From DATFDN01 sp963818725 (GTDB lineage: Bacteria; Pseudomonadota; Alphaproteobacteria; Acetobacterales; Acetobacteraceae), in the NCBI GenBank assembly GCA_963818725.1, contig CAWFTU010000002.1, forward strand, positions 558,001 through 622,000: DNA of 64,000 nucleotides. The letters are read 5' to 3'. The notes below the pieces were generated by a model. It saw only the letters and a list, made by a program, of their open reading frames with translations. It had not been told where the DNA came from and did no database searches. The position numbers and the translations under genes are program-made. Below, piece by piece: positions 27,007-36,106 of the stretch (its first letter is position 1; each line of letters starts with the position of its first letter).

Positions 27007-28197
27007 TCAGCCCGGCGCCGCACCTTGCACGTTGACCAGCAGGCCATAGAGCGACTGGCTCGCCGCCATGAACAGGAAGTCGCGCTTCGGGCCGCCGAAG
27101 GTCAAGTTGGCGCAAACCTCGGGCAGCCGGATGCGTCCGATCAGCTTGCCCTGCGGGTTCCAGACCGTCACGCCACAGTACCCTAGCGGCGCATTGGAGC
27201 CGACCCAGAGATTGCCCGCGCGGTCCGCGCGCATCCCGTCCGGGCCACACAGCACGCCGTCCACCTTGCAATCGGTGAGCTGGCGCATGTTGGCCAGCTT
27301 CTGGCCCTGCACGTCGAAAGCGTAGATGTTGCCATGGCCGCCGGTCGTCTCGCCGGGGCCGGGGCCAGTGCTGATGAGGTACAGCGTCTTGTAGTCAGGG
27401 GAGAAGCAGATCCCGTTGGGATCGGGCACCTGGCTCTCGTTCACCACCACGTCCAAACGCCCGCTCGGATCCCAGCGGTAGACGTTGGTGGGCAGAGCGC
27501 GCCTTACGCCCCAGATCAGGCCGACGCCACCGTTACCCACATTGGGATCGTACAACCCGTTCGGGTTCGTCGGCCCGCCCGGCAGGTCGGGATGGCCCTC
27601 GGTGAGCTGGCCGCCATAGGGCGGGTCGGTAAACCAGATGCTGCCATCTGGATGCGGGACGAGGTCGTTCGGCGAATTGAGCGGCTTGCCCTCGAACTGG
27701 TCGGCGATGACGGTCATTGAACCATCCGGCTCCCAGCGGATCACGCGGCGGAAGAAGTCCTGCGTCGAGAGCTGCCGGCCCTGGAAATCGAAGGCATTGC
27801 CGTTGCTGTTGTAGGACGGCTTGCGGTACGGCGTGACCCGGCCGGTTTCCCAGATGTAGCGGTACTGCGTGTTGCCCTTCACATCGCTGAACACGAGGTA
27901 GTGGCCCTCGCCCGACCAAGCTGGGCCTTCCGCCCACTCGAACCCGGTCCAGAGCCTATGGATCGCCGCCAGGCCAACCAGGTACTGGTTGAACGAGGGA
28001 TCAACCACCAGGATGTCAGGATCGGGATAGATCTCGGGCGGGGCGTCGCGGCCCCATTGGCGCGGCGGGTTGCTGATAACGGTCGGGGGATTCCCGAGCT
28101 GCGGCTTTTCCTGGCCCCAGGCCAGTGCCGGCGCGAGGGCCGCGGCGCCGGCCAGCAATCCGCGGCGCGATAGGCGCGAATGCGCGTTCATCGACAT
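27007..28197 (-). CDS. SMP-30/gluconolactonase-family protein with Tat-type signal
   Basis: A 396-residue exported protein. The N terminus SRRGLLAGAAALAPALAWG is a twin-arginine-type signal. The rest is a six-bladed beta-propeller of the SMP-30/gluconolactonase family, with the metal-site pattern FEWAEGPAWSGEGHYLVFSD, the SPNDLVPHPDGSIWFTDPPYGG block and PNGICFSPDYKTLYL. Such enzymes hydrolyse sugar lactones in the periplasm. Full length and intact. ftsH lies upstream on the same strand (73-base gap) but the functions are unrelated. Confidence 0.9.
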   Translation of the reverse strand: MSMNAHSRLSRRGLLAGAAALAPALAWGQEKPQLGNPPTVISNPPRQWGRDAPPEIYPDPDILVVDPSFNQYLVGLAAIHRLWTGFEWAEGPAWSGEGHYLVFSDVKGNTQYRYIWETGRVTPYRKPSYNSNGNAFDFQGRQLSTQDFFRRVIRWEPDGSMTVIADQFEGKPLNSPNDLVPHPDGSIWFTDPPYGGQLTEGHPDLPGGPTNPNGLYDPNVGNGGVGLIWGVRRALPTNVYRWDPSGRLDVVVNESQVPDPNGICFSPDYKTLYLISTGPGPGETTGGHGNIYAFDVQGQKLANMRQLTDCKVDGVLCGPDGMRADRAGNLWVGSNAPLGYCGVTVWNPQGKLIGRIRLPEVCANLTFGGPKRDFLFMAASQSLYGLLVNVQGAAPG

Positions 28198-28270
28198 TCC
28201 TCCCGTTCTTGCTACACACCGCCAGCGAAGGCGCCTGCAACGGTGTGGTCAATCCAAGAGGATGTGAAGC

Positions 28271-30146
28271 CTACTCGGCGGCGAGCGCGACGGGCTTGGG
28301 GCGGGGGATGTCCTTGCCGTTCAGCACCTCGTGGTCGAGCAGCGCCTGCGCGCCTTCCTCGAGCGAGGCCCGGTTCTCGCTCAGGATAGTGAGCGCGCGC
28401 TTGAGGGCGGTCTCCAGATAGCCGCGCACGGCGAGATCGATGTCGTGCGCGGTCTCCTCGCTGAAGCGCCGCTTGCCGCCAAGCATCTCCTGCTGTTGCA
28501 GGAACGGGCTCGTCTGGCCGGTGTCCCAGGCGACCGGCCCGAGGCGCTGGTCCATGCCGTAGCGCATCACGATGCCGCGCGCGATGTCGGTCGCCTTCGC
28601 CAGGTCGTCCGCCGCGCCGGTCGAGATGTCCGGGCCGATCAGCGTCTCCGCCGCGCGGCCGCCGAGCAGCACGGTCATGCGGTCCAGCAGCTCCTGCCGG
28701 CTCATCAGGAAGCGGTCCTCGGTCGGGTGTTGCAGCGTATAACCGAGCGCGCCGATGCCGCGCGGGATGATGGAGACCTTCTCCACCGGATCGGTGCCGG
28801 GGATCGCCAGCGCGACCAGGGCGTGGCCCATCTCGTGATAGGCGACGGTGCGCCGCTCCTTCGGCACCAGGATGCGGGACTTCTTCTCCAGCCCGGCGAT
28901 GATGCGCTCCACCGCCTCGGTGAAATCGGTCATGGCGACCGAGGGGGCGCCGCGCCGCGTGGCCAGCATCGCCGCCTCGTTGGTGAGGTTGGCGAGGTCG
29001 GCGCCGGTGAAGCCAGGCGTAAGCGCCGCCAGGTCTTCCAGCCGCACGTCAGGCGAGAATCTGTTTGTCCTTCAGGTGCAAACGCAGGATGTCGATCCGT
29101 CCCTTCCGGTCGGGGCGATCGACCAGCACCTGCCGGTCGAACCGGCCGGCGCGCAGCAGGGCGGGGTCCATGATCTCCGGCCGATTGGTCGCGGCGAGCA
29201 CGACGATGGGGACCGAGGCGCGGTCGAACCCGTCCATTTCGGCCAGGAGCTGGTTGAGCGTCTGCTCCTTCTCGTCGCCGCCGGCCACGGGCGCGGCGTT
29301 GCGCGCGCGCCCCAGCGCGTCCAGCTCATCGATGAAGATGATGCAGGGAGCGGATTTGCGCGCCTTCTCGAACAGGTCGCGCACCCGCGCGGCGCCGACA
29401 CCCACGAACATCTCCACGAACTCGGCGCCGTTGGTGGTGAAGAACGGCACCCCGGCCTCTCCGGCCACGGCGCGGGCGAGCAGGGTCTTGCCGGTCCCCG
29501 GCGGCCCGACCAGCAGGATGCCGCGTGGGATGTGCGCGCCGAGGCGCCCGAACTCCTTGGGCCGCTTGAGGAAGTCGACGATCTCGCGCAGCTCGTCCTT
29601 GGCCTCGTCGACGCCGGCGACATCGGCGAAGGTGGTCTGAATGCCGGTCTCGGGGGCCAGCTTGGCGCGGCTGCGGCCGATCTGCATCAGACCACCAAGA
29701 CCGCCGCCGCCGGCCCCCCCGCCGCCCATGAAGCGCGCGGCGGCGAACCAGATGCCAACGAACAGCAGCGGCGGGATGATCCAGGACAGAATCAGGCTCA
29801 TGCCGGAACTGGACGCGGCGCCAGAGTAGACAACGTTGTGCTTTTGCAGCTCGCTGGCCAAGGCGGGCGGAACGCTTTGCGTCGTGAAGGTTGTGCTTCC
29901 GTCCTTGCGGGCCTGGGTCAGCGTGCCGGTGATCTGATCACCCGAGACGACCACCTGTTTCACTTTGCCTTGATCAAGCAGATTTTGGAACTCGCTGTAG
30001 GGGATCGCCTCGGCGCCGCGCCCACTCTGGTTGCCGCCGGCCACCACGCCAGCGACGATGATCGCGAGCAATGCCAGCCACATCCACCAGAGCGAGAAGG
30101 TCGGGGTCTTGGGTCCGTTCTTTTGTGGGATGCGCGGAGCCGGCAC
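28271..30146 (-). pseudogene. ftsH: ATP-dependent zinc metalloprotease FtsH, one frameshift
   Basis: Repaired length is about 625 residues. It has a first membrane helix (LWWMWLALLAIIVAGVVAG), a short periplasmic domain, a second helix (LSWIIPPLLFVGIWFAAARF), an AAA ATPase with Walker A GPPGTGKT, Walker B CIIFIDELDALG and second region of homology ATNRPEIMDPALLRAGRFDR. The C-terminal peptidase carries the zinc site HEMGH. The break is near 29050 between RLHLKDKQILA and VRLEDLAALTPGF, where one extra base creates a stop. The start is a GTG after GGAGGG. FtsH degrades membrane and regulatory proteins. It is not beside tilS, its common neighbour, so it may be a second copy. Confidence 0.88.
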
Positions 30147-30288
30147 GCGGACCCTCCTTGCGGCAAAGGGGCGAGTTGATGGATGTCGGGGCGGTTTGGC
30201 CGACCGGCAAGGCTGGCCCGGCGGCTTGAGGTTGGACTCGGCACACGGTTCGGTGTGCAATGCCCTGGCGAACGGAGGGGGAAATTCC

Positions 30289-30615
30289 ATGGCCAAGGCA
30301 CCGTCGACGGAGGCGCGCGACCGGGTGCGCGAGACTGTTCCCAAGCTGATCGACGTGACCGAGAAGACCCTGTTCGGCGACATCTGGGAGCGGACGGAGC
30401 TGTCCAAGCGCGACCGCAGCCTGATCACCTGCGCCGTGCTGGTGGCGACCTATCGCCCCGAGCAGCTCAAGGGCCATCTCGGCCGCGCCCTGTTCAACGG
30501 CGTGACCAAGGAGGAGCTGTCGGAGCTGATTACCCACGTCGCCTTCTACGCCGGCTGGCCGGCGGCGATGACCGCGGCGAATATCGCCCGCGAGGTGTTC
30601 GCGGCGAACGAGTGA
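30289..30615 (+). CDS. Carboxymuconolactone decarboxylase family protein
   Basis: A 108-residue alpha-helical CMD-fold protein. The block DRSLITCAVLVATYRPEQLKGHLGRALFNGVTKEELSELITHVAFYAGWPAAM is typical of the PcaC-like branch. There is no CxxC pair, so it is not an AhpD-type peroxidase. The ATG after GGAGGGGGAAA was chosen; the longer upstream frame is not supported. It is followed after 3 bases by a dehydrogenase gene. A role in aromatic or lactone catabolism is possible, as another lactone-type enzyme (SMP-30) lies nearby, but this is inference. Confidence 0.87.
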   Translation: MAKAPSTEARDRVRETVPKLIDVTEKTLFGDIWERTELSKRDRSLITCAVLVATYRPEQLKGHLGRALFNGVTKEELSELITHVAFYAGWPAAMTAANIAREVFAANE

Positions 30616-30618
30616 GCC

Positions 30619-31551
30619 ATGCGAGTCGGATTCATCGGCCTCGGCACCATGGGTGCCGGCATGGCCGCCAATCTCCAGAAGGCCGGGCACGCCCTGGTGG
30701 TGCATGACGTGCGCCACGCGGCGGCCGAGCCGTTCCTGACCGGTGGCGCGGTGCGGGCCGACACGCCGAGCGCGGTGGCCGAGCAGGCGGAGGTCGTGTT
30801 CGCCTCCTTGCCCGGCCCGCCGGAGATGGAGGCGGTGGCGCTCGGCGACCAGGGCCTGCTTGCCGGGATTAAGGGGGATGCCGCGTTCTTCGACCTGACC
30901 ACCAACGCGCCCAGCCTGGTCCGCCGCGTCCACGCCGCCTTCGCCGAGCGCGGCGCACACATGCTGGACGCGCCGGTCAGCGGCGGGCCGAGCGGCGCGC
31001 AGTCCGGCAAGATGGCGATCTTGGTCGGCGGCGAGCAGGCGGTGTTCGAGCGGTGGAAGCCGGTGCTGGAGGCGATGAGCGATCAGCCGCGCTGGGTCGG
31101 GCCGATCGGCGCGGGCTCGATCGTTAAGCTGGTCCACAACATGTTCGGCTACATCATGACGACGGGCTTGGCCGAGGTGTTCACCATGGGGGTGAAGGCC
31201 GGCGTCGAGCCGCTGGCGATCTGGGAAGCGGTACGCCAAGGCGCGCTAGGACGGCGCGGCGCCTTCGACGGCCTGCCCGACCAGTTCCTGTCCAATCGCT
31301 ACGAGCCACCCGCCTTCGCGTTGCGGCTCGCGCACAAGGACGTGTCGCTCGCCTGCGCGCTGGGGCGGGAGGTGGGGGTGCCGATGCGGCTGGCCAACCT
31401 GGTGCTGGCGGAGATGACGGAGGCGCTGAACCGGGGCTGGGGCGACCGGGATTCGCGTTCCGCGATGCTGCTGCAAGTGGAGCGTGCGGGGGTGTCGGTC
31501 GAGGTCGATCCCGCGCGGCTGGCCGAGGCGGTGGCGGGGATGCGCCGGTGA
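30619..31551 (+). CDS. 3-hydroxyisobutyrate dehydrogenase family NAD(P)-binding oxidoreductase
   Basis: A 310-residue beta-hydroxyacid dehydrogenase. The dinucleotide motif is MRVGFIGLGTMGAGMAANL, the substrate-binding loop is DAPVSGGPSGAQSG, and the catalytic lysine is in GAGSIVKLVHNM. Members oxidise 3-hydroxyisobutyrate, tartronate semialdehyde or related short hydroxyacids, and the exact substrate is not clear here. It overlaps the start of the tyrosine phosphatase gene by 4 bases and follows the CMD gene by 3, so the three genes form one transcription unit. Confidence 0.92.
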   Translation: MRVGFIGLGTMGAGMAANLQKAGHALVVHDVRHAAAEPFLTGGAVRADTPSAVAEQAEVVFASLPGPPEMEAVALGDQGLLAGIKGDAAFFDLTTNAPSLVRRVHAAFAERGAHMLDAPVSGGPSGAQSGKMAILVGGEQAVFERWKPVLEAMSDQPRWVGPIGAGSIVKLVHNMFGYIMTTGLAEVFTMGVKAGVEPLAIWEAVRQGALGRRGAFDGLPDQFLSNRYEPPAFALRLAHKDVSLACALGREVGVPMRLANLVLAEMTEALNRGWGDRDSRSAMLLQVERAGVSVEVDPARLAEAVAGMRR

Positions 31552-32303
31552 TCGAAATGGAGCTTCCGCGCGTGCTGGACCTGGAGGGCGCGTCGAACGT
31601 GCGCGACCTCGGCGGCTGGTCGACGATGGACGGGCGCCGGGTGCGGTTCGGGCGCGTGTTCCGCTCCGCCGCCCTCACGGGGCTCACCGAGCGCGACGCC
31701 GCCGCTCTGGCGGGAACCGGGCTGCGCACGGTTTGCGACCTGCGCGGCACGCGGGAGGCGGAGCAGGCGCCCTCGGCGCTGGGCGGCCTGCCGGGGGTGA
31801 GGGTGCGTCGCCTGCCGATCGAGCCCTCGGTCGGCGCCAGCCTGCGCGACCTGCTGGCGACGCGCGACGCCACCGGCGAGGACGTGCTGACGGTGATGAA
31901 GCGGGCCTATGTGGCCTATGCGCTGGACTGGTCGCACCGGTACCGGGCGATCTTCGAATTGCTCCAGGACGAGTCGGCGCTGCCGCTGCTGCTGCATTGC
32001 TCGGCCGGCAAGGACCGCACGGGGTTCGGCTCGGCGCTGATCCTGACCGCGCTGGGGGTGCCGAGGGAGGCGGTGCGAGAGGATTACCTGGCCTCGAACC
32101 GGCTATGGCGCGGCGGAGGAGGAGTCGCGGCCGGGCTGCCGGAGCCGATCGCCGCGACGCTGCTGCGGGTGCATGGGGAGCTGCTGGACGCGGCGTTCGA
32201 TGCGATCGAGGGGGCGTTCGGGGGATTTGAGCGGTACGCGGGGGTGGTGTTGAATTTGACAGAAATCGGCCGCGCGAACCTACGAGAGCACCTGGTGAGG
32301 TGA
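31548..32303 (+). CDS. Tyrosine/serine protein phosphatase (Y_phosphatase3 type)
   Basis: A 251-residue protein with the phosphatase loop HCSAGKDRTG, matching the CX5R catalytic signature with the nucleophilic Cys near residue 150. The N-terminal block LEGASNVRDLGGW and FRSAALTGLTERD are typical of the bacterial PtpB-like family that may act on phosphotyrosine, phosphoserine or phosphoinositide. No signal peptide. It is the last gene of the CMD-dehydrogenase-phosphatase unit, immediately before the IS island. Confidence 0.9.
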   Translation: MIEMELPRVLDLEGASNVRDLGGWSTMDGRRVRFGRVFRSAALTGLTERDAAALAGTGLRTVCDLRGTREAEQAPSALGGLPGVRVRRLPIEPSVGASLRDLLATRDATGEDVLTVMKRAYVAYALDWSHRYRAIFELLQDESALPLLLHCSAGKDRTGFGSALILTALGVPREAVREDYLASNRLWRGGGGVAAGLPEPIAATLLRVHGELLDAAFDAIEGAFGGFERYAGVVLNLTEIGRANLREHLVR

Positions 32304-32306
32304 CGA

Positions 32307-32587
32307 CTAGCTGCCTTTGGGCGGACGATGCGGGGCAAGCCCGCCGGCATCGCTCGGCACATACGGTGTTGGTTCGCAGCCAAGTTCCAGCTGCCAACTG
32401 GCCGAGGAGATCGAGGCGCCGGCGCGGCCGACGACGTAGAGGCTAGGAGCGCAGCGTGGACGGTCGCTCGGCATCCTAAACACGGTCCAGATGCGCTGCC
32501 AAACCTCCCTCAGACCTGTATCGGCACCCGTCTTTTGGATCGCCGACTGACCTGCGACAACGACGTCGGCACAATCCAAATCCGTGT
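32307..32587 (-). other. Orphan coding remnant next to the IS1595 end
   Basis: An open minus-strand frame enters from the IS1595 boundary (TDLDCADVVVAG) and runs about 90 residues to a stop (LAPHRPPKGS). It looks like the 3' remnant of a gene cut by the mobile island. I do not recognise it, and no matching 5' part is found on the far side of the island. It could also be noncoding. Confidence 0.3.
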
Positions 32588-32620
32588 GGCTCTTGTGGGA
32601 TTCCAGGGTGGTGAACTGGC

Positions 32621-32781
32621 TCATGTAACCAGGGCTGCGACGAGCGCGCCGAGCAGAGCTCTGCCGCGTCGGCGCGTGTTGTGCACGAACTGAAAGAAGC
32701 CGAGATAGTCCGGCAGCTTGTCCTGCGAGATGCCCCGGTGCGGCCGCAGCCACGAGCGCAGCAGGGACCAGAACCCTTCCA
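32621..32781 (-). pseudogene. IS1595-family transposase, 3' fragment
   Basis: This is the C-terminal end of the transposase: LEGFWSLLRSWLRPHRGISQ, then DKLPDYLGFFQFVHNTRRRG, ending with a TGA about 33 bases from the IS end. It continues the protein interrupted at NTIE in the 5' fragment more than 2 kb away. Its first codons (CTGGAA, Leu-Glu) differ from those at the 5' exon edge (ATCGAG, Ile-Glu), so the two halves probably come from different IS copies. Confidence 0.8.
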
Positions 32782-34203
32782 GTAATTACCCACCCCTGTT
32801 TCGGGCGTAGCGATCAGGCCGTGACGGTCTGCAGGATGGTGTTGAAGACGCTGGTGCCCGGTTTGAGGCGAGCGGTATCGACGACGTTGCGTATGTCGGC
32901 CTCACCCTCGGCGGCCCACATGGCACGATAGCCGTTGGTCACCTTGCGCTGGATCACCGAGGGCCGGAGGTCGCGCTCACAGGCGTTGTTGGTGGCCTCG
33001 ACCTGGCCGGGCCAGTCGGCGAAGGTTAGGAGCTGATCGCGCGCTCGGCGCACCTTGTTCTGAAGTTCACGGGCCAAGTCGCAGGTGGTGGGTGCTGCCA
33101 GGATCGCGACCAGCCTGCCCGCCAGCGCGCGGCGCTTGGCGACCAGGGTGGAGGCAGCCAGTTGTGAGATGCTGTCCGCCAACTCGAAGGCCGAGGCGAG
33201 CCAGAGCGTGAGCCGAAACGGCACGGGGTCGTCGCTCACTTCCAACACGTAGGCGACGTCGCGAGCCAGGTGCGCGAGGCAGGTCTGCTGGACTTGGCCA
33301 TGGCCCTGCTGGGCCGAGTTGCGGTCCGACAGCCAGACTTCGGGCTGGTGGCCAGCCATCATCGCGTGCACGACCGCGGCGGCGCGGGTCGGGGCGGCGT
33401 GGTGCACCACGGCCTCCTTGCAGCGGAACACCCAGTGATAGGCGTTGCTGCCCTCAATCCGGACGCCTGTCTCGTCCGAGGCCACCACCTTGGCCTGCCG
33501 CAGGGCTGCGACGGCGTGCTCGCCCCTCGTCTTGCCATTCCATCCGGCTGCGCCGAATGGAACCTTCGGCAAGCCTCGCCCGGCCTGGAAGCAAGTCTGG
33601 GCGCGACGCAGCAGGTTCATCAGCCCGCCCTGGCTGATGGACAGGCCGAACAGGTCGGCCAGTGCCGCCTGCAGCCGCTCGTAGGACAGGCTCTGAAAGG
33701 TCTTGAGGTAGGTCGCCAGCGTGTGCAGGCGCGGGCCGAACGGCGTGCCTGTCGCGGCGGGCGGCGGCGCTGCCACGACCCGCGCCCCACAGCCGGGACA
33801 CTGCACCGCCAAGCGTCGGTGGTGCTCGACGATTGGCTTGATCTCCGGCAGCTCAATCCGCTCGTGCACGCTCACCGCTTCGCTGGGCAGGTCGGGCGAC
33901 AGCGCCCTGCGGCAGCACGGGCATTGCTGCGGGGCGTGATCGACGACGCGGTCCACCTCCCTGCTGAGCGCCCGACTATGGCCTTCATGTCCGGGCTTGG
34001 CACCTCCGGGGCGGGCTTGCTCGCGACGCGCTTTGCGGTCTGTGGACGGCGGCTTGGACGAGGTGCGCGAGGTCTTCTCCGGCCGCTGCAGCCGCAGCAC
34101 CAACTCGATCAGCTCGGCCTTGCTCAGGCGCTCCAGCTCGTCCCGCTGCATGCCCAAACTGCATCAGCAATGCCGCCCCGCCGCAAGGGGGGTGGGTAAT
34201 TAC
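32782..34203 (-). mobile_element. IS66-family element
   Basis: A 1.42-kb element with perfect terminal inverted repeats GTAATTACCCACCCC starting with the GTAA typical of IS66. It has a single large transposase gene and no tnpA/tnpB. The 8-base flanks (CCCTTCCA and CCCATTGG as read on the plus strand) agree at only half the positions, so a clean target duplication is not seen. It sits exactly at the 3' splice end of the group II intron, in the IS1595 transposase. Confidence 0.88.
32814..34157 (-). CDS. IS66-family transposase (TnpC type)
   Basis: A 447-residue intact transposase. The N terminus has a short coiled stretch and a basic region with SKPPSTDRKARRE. A zinc-finger-like CPCCRRAL ... 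QCPGCGARV follows, then the DDE domain with SDETGVRIEGSNAYHW, QPEVWLSDRNSAQQGH and EATNNACERDLRPSVIQRKV. The single-ORF form lacks the tnpA and tnpB helpers of classical IS66. It is one of the few intact transposase genes in the window. Confidence 0.92.
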   Translation of the reverse strand: MGMQRDELERLSKAELIELVLRLQRPEKTSRTSSKPPSTDRKARREQARPGGAKPGHEGHSRALSREVDRVVDHAPQQCPCCRRALSPDLPSEAVSVHERIELPEIKPIVEHHRRLAVQCPGCGARVVAAPPPAATGTPFGPRLHTLATYLKTFQSLSYERLQAALADLFGLSISQGGLMNLLRRAQTCFQAGRGLPKVPFGAAGWNGKTRGEHAVAALRQAKVVASDETGVRIEGSNAYHWVFRCKEAVVHHAAPTRAAAVVHAMMAGHQPEVWLSDRNSAQQGHGQVQQTCLAHLARDVAYVLEVSDDPVPFRLTLWLASAFELADSISQLAASTLVAKRRALAGRLVAILAAPTTCDLARELQNKVRRARDQLLTFADWPGQVEATNNACERDLRPSVIQRKVTNGYRAMWAAEGEADIRNVVDTARLKPGTSVFNTILQTVTA

Positions 34204-34206
34204 CCC

Positions 34207-34291
34207 ATTGGGTAGGAGGGGTGCCGCCTCGGAAGGACAGCCCTCCTCCCCCCACCGAACCGGACGTGAAAGTCGTCCCCTCATCCGGCTC
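34207..34291 (-). ncRNA. Group II intron domains V and VI
   Basis: Domain V occupies 34257-34291. Its 5' arm GAGCCGGA pairs with the 3' arm TCCGGTTC, giving an eight-pair stem with one G-U, and it includes the catalytic AGC triad and the inner stem ending in ACTTTCACG. Domain VI follows: GGGGAGGAGGG pairs with CCCCTCCTACCC, leaving the A opposite position 34213 unpaired. These are the two most conserved parts of any group II ribozyme, which makes the assignment firm even without an intron-encoded protein. Confidence 0.88.
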
Positions 34292-34995
34292 TCCACACCC
34301 TTGCTCCCCTCTGTAGGCCGGGGATCGAGTTCATGCGTCGCTCGAAGGTGTCGGGCAGCATCAGCACACCCACCTTCTGGACGCCTGCCCCCGCAGGATG
34401 CTGCCGCCCTTCGCCTGGGCAGCGGGACCTTCGCGGCGGTCGCCCACACGCTTGTATCCATGCCCATCCGCCTTGGCGGCTGTCCGGGGCGTTACCCCCA
34501 GCGTTTGGCTACGACGACGGCTCTGTCGCCATGCTGGACACCGGAGAGGGCCAGCCACAGGCGATCCCGTAGTTGCACAGATCGGAGATGCGACGTGGGT
34601 CGGGTGCTCCGTTCGCCATTTCTCTCCCTTACCGGGAGCGGACCGCGATTGCCGGGTCGGGGCACGGAGGGTATCCCCTGGGCCGGTGTGTCCATCGGCC
34701 GTGTCGCGGCCAGCCGCCTCAGCCATCGTTGCGGCTGTCTCAACACCAAAGTCCATGGCTGGAGTTCGGGCAGTGTAGCTCTCACCCTTCACGTCTTGCG
34801 CTGACCCTCCGGGATCACGACGGCTTCGTCCCCTTGGGCCTTCTCCCGGCAGGCGATGGTCCCCCGCTCCTTTCGGAGTTACAGCCCATCTCTGGGCCGA
34901 GGTGAGCCGGGTGCGCACGGGACCCAGCGTCCCGATGAACGCCGTAGCTGTTACGCCATTGTTCATTCTCCCTTACCTGCGCCACAACGGCGCAC
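34207..34995 (-). mobile_element. ORF-less group II intron inside the IS1595 transposase gene
   Basis: On the minus strand the intron begins GTGCGCC, matching the GUGYG 5' consensus, right after codon GAG of NTIE. It ends ...CCTACCCAAT before GGG, fitting the AY 3' end. A full domain V is present near the 3' end, and domain VI has an unpaired A seven bases from the 3' splice site, the expected branch point. The size of about 790 bases leaves no room for a reverse transcriptase/maturase, so mobility or splicing would need a protein from elsewhere. Short open frames in the region are not coding. Confidence 0.85.
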
Positions 34996-35783
34996 CTCGA
35001 TCGTGTTGACGTGCACCTCGCAAAAGCCGTCGCCGTCCTCGTCGCGCGCATACTCGCCGCGTGCGTGGCAGACCGTCTTGTGCCGGTAGCCCCAGGCGGG
35101 CAGGCGCGTGTAGACGTTGTACTCGTCGGTGTGGACCAGGCTGCCTTGGGCGACGGTCTGCGTGATGATCGGCTGGATCGTGGTCTGCCGCACGTTGGCC
35201 AGCATGCGGAGCACGACCTGGCCGCCGCGCTGGATCAGGCCGAGGATGGGCGGCTTGTCCTTCGCCAACGTGCCGCGCCCCGGCGCACCCGCCAGCCTGC
35301 GGCACCGTCCCAGCCGCCCCTTTTGGCCACCTCGGCCGGTTGGCCCTTGTGCCCGGCCACCACGTAGACCTCGTCGATCTCCACCTCGCCCTCAAGCTTC
35401 GCCACTGGCGCCTTGGCGACGAGACCGTGGCGCAACTGCTCGGTCATGGCCTGCACGTCAGACTGGCTCAGGCCCAGCTCCAGCGCGACCTGCCGCGTCG
35501 AGAGGTTCAGCCCCATGAAGCAAAGGCACAGCACCCACACCCGCAGCGGCTGGTGATGGCCGGCCAGCACGGTCCCGGTGAGGTCGTCGAAGCGCCCAGC
35601 GCAGGCCTTGCAGCGGTAGCGCTGCCGGCAGGGCTGGGTGTCGTCGTACCCGTCTCGGCTCACCGCATCACTGTCACAGCCAGGACAACGCACGCCCTCG
35701 GGCCAGCGGTGTTGGCGCACGAAGGCGAAGCACTTGGCGTCGTCCATCAGGCCGGAGAGGTTGACCAGGTCGGGTGCAGCCAT
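34996..35783 (-). pseudogene. IS1595-family transposase, 5' fragment with one frameshift
   Basis: The N-terminal zinc ribbon (CPGCDSDAVSRDG ... YRCKACAGRFDDLTGTV) and the first catalytic Asp in EGEVEIDEVYVVAGHKGQ are in one frame. The middle part (PPILGLIQRGGQVVLRML, VHTDEYNVYTRL with the second Asp, FCEVHVNTIE) is in another. The break near 35322 lies in AAAAGGGG, where one more A would restore the frame. After NTIE the gene is interrupted by the group II intron. The remaining codons are in the 3' fragment. Confidence 0.85.
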
Positions 35784-35901
35784 GGTGGCAAGGGCTCCTC
35801 GCGCGAGCCGGTCAGCTACTCCCGCCCCTGCTCGCGCACCAGACCTCCTCAGCCCAACGGCCCGGTCCCGACTTCACCACCCCGGAAGCCGATAAGAGCC
35901 A

Positions 35902-36093
35902 CGGTTGATAGTCCTGGAGGCGGCAACCGGGCTCGACGATTTGCGGGGTCTGCCGTCGAACCGCCTGGAAGCCCTTTACGGCACCCGTCAAGGCCAGTGG
36001 AGCATCAGAGTAAATCTTCAATGGCGGATTTGCTTCGAGTGGCCGCCGGGTGATCCTGGACCGGCCAATGTAGAGATCGTGGACTATCATTAG
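35902..36093 (+). pseudogene. higB: HigB-type RNase toxin, N-terminally truncated by IS1595
   Basis: What remains is the C-terminal two thirds of a HigB/RelE-superfamily mRNA interferase: LEAATGLDDLRGLPSNRLEALYGTRQGQWSIRVNLQWRICFEW ... ANVEIVDYH. The first 30 or so residues are missing, and the homology stops exactly at the IS1595 terminal repeat, so the insertion removed the start. In intact HigB the C-terminal part carries key catalytic residues, but without its start the toxin should not be made. The higA antitoxin gene follows after 13 bases, the usual reversed toxin-first order. Confidence 0.8.
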
Positions 36094-36106
36094 GGGGAAC
36101 CATCCA

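Larger units (their letters stand above)
32588..35900 (-). mobile_element. IS1595-family element, split by an IS66 element and a group II intron
   Basis: Both termini carry related inverted repeats: GGCTCTTATCGGCTTCCG at the transposase 5' side (read on the minus strand) and GGCTCTTGTGGGATTCCA at the other. About 1.1 kb of IS1595 sequence remains; the rest of the 3.3 kb is a group II intron and an IS66-family element nested in the transposase gene. The 8-base flanks outside the two ends do not match each other, which suggests recombination between two copies rather than one simple insertion. Confidence 0.82.

Noticed and set aside
34208..34966. Several overlapping short open frames on both strands
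   Set aside because: They lie inside the group II intron and follow RNA structure, not protein conservation.
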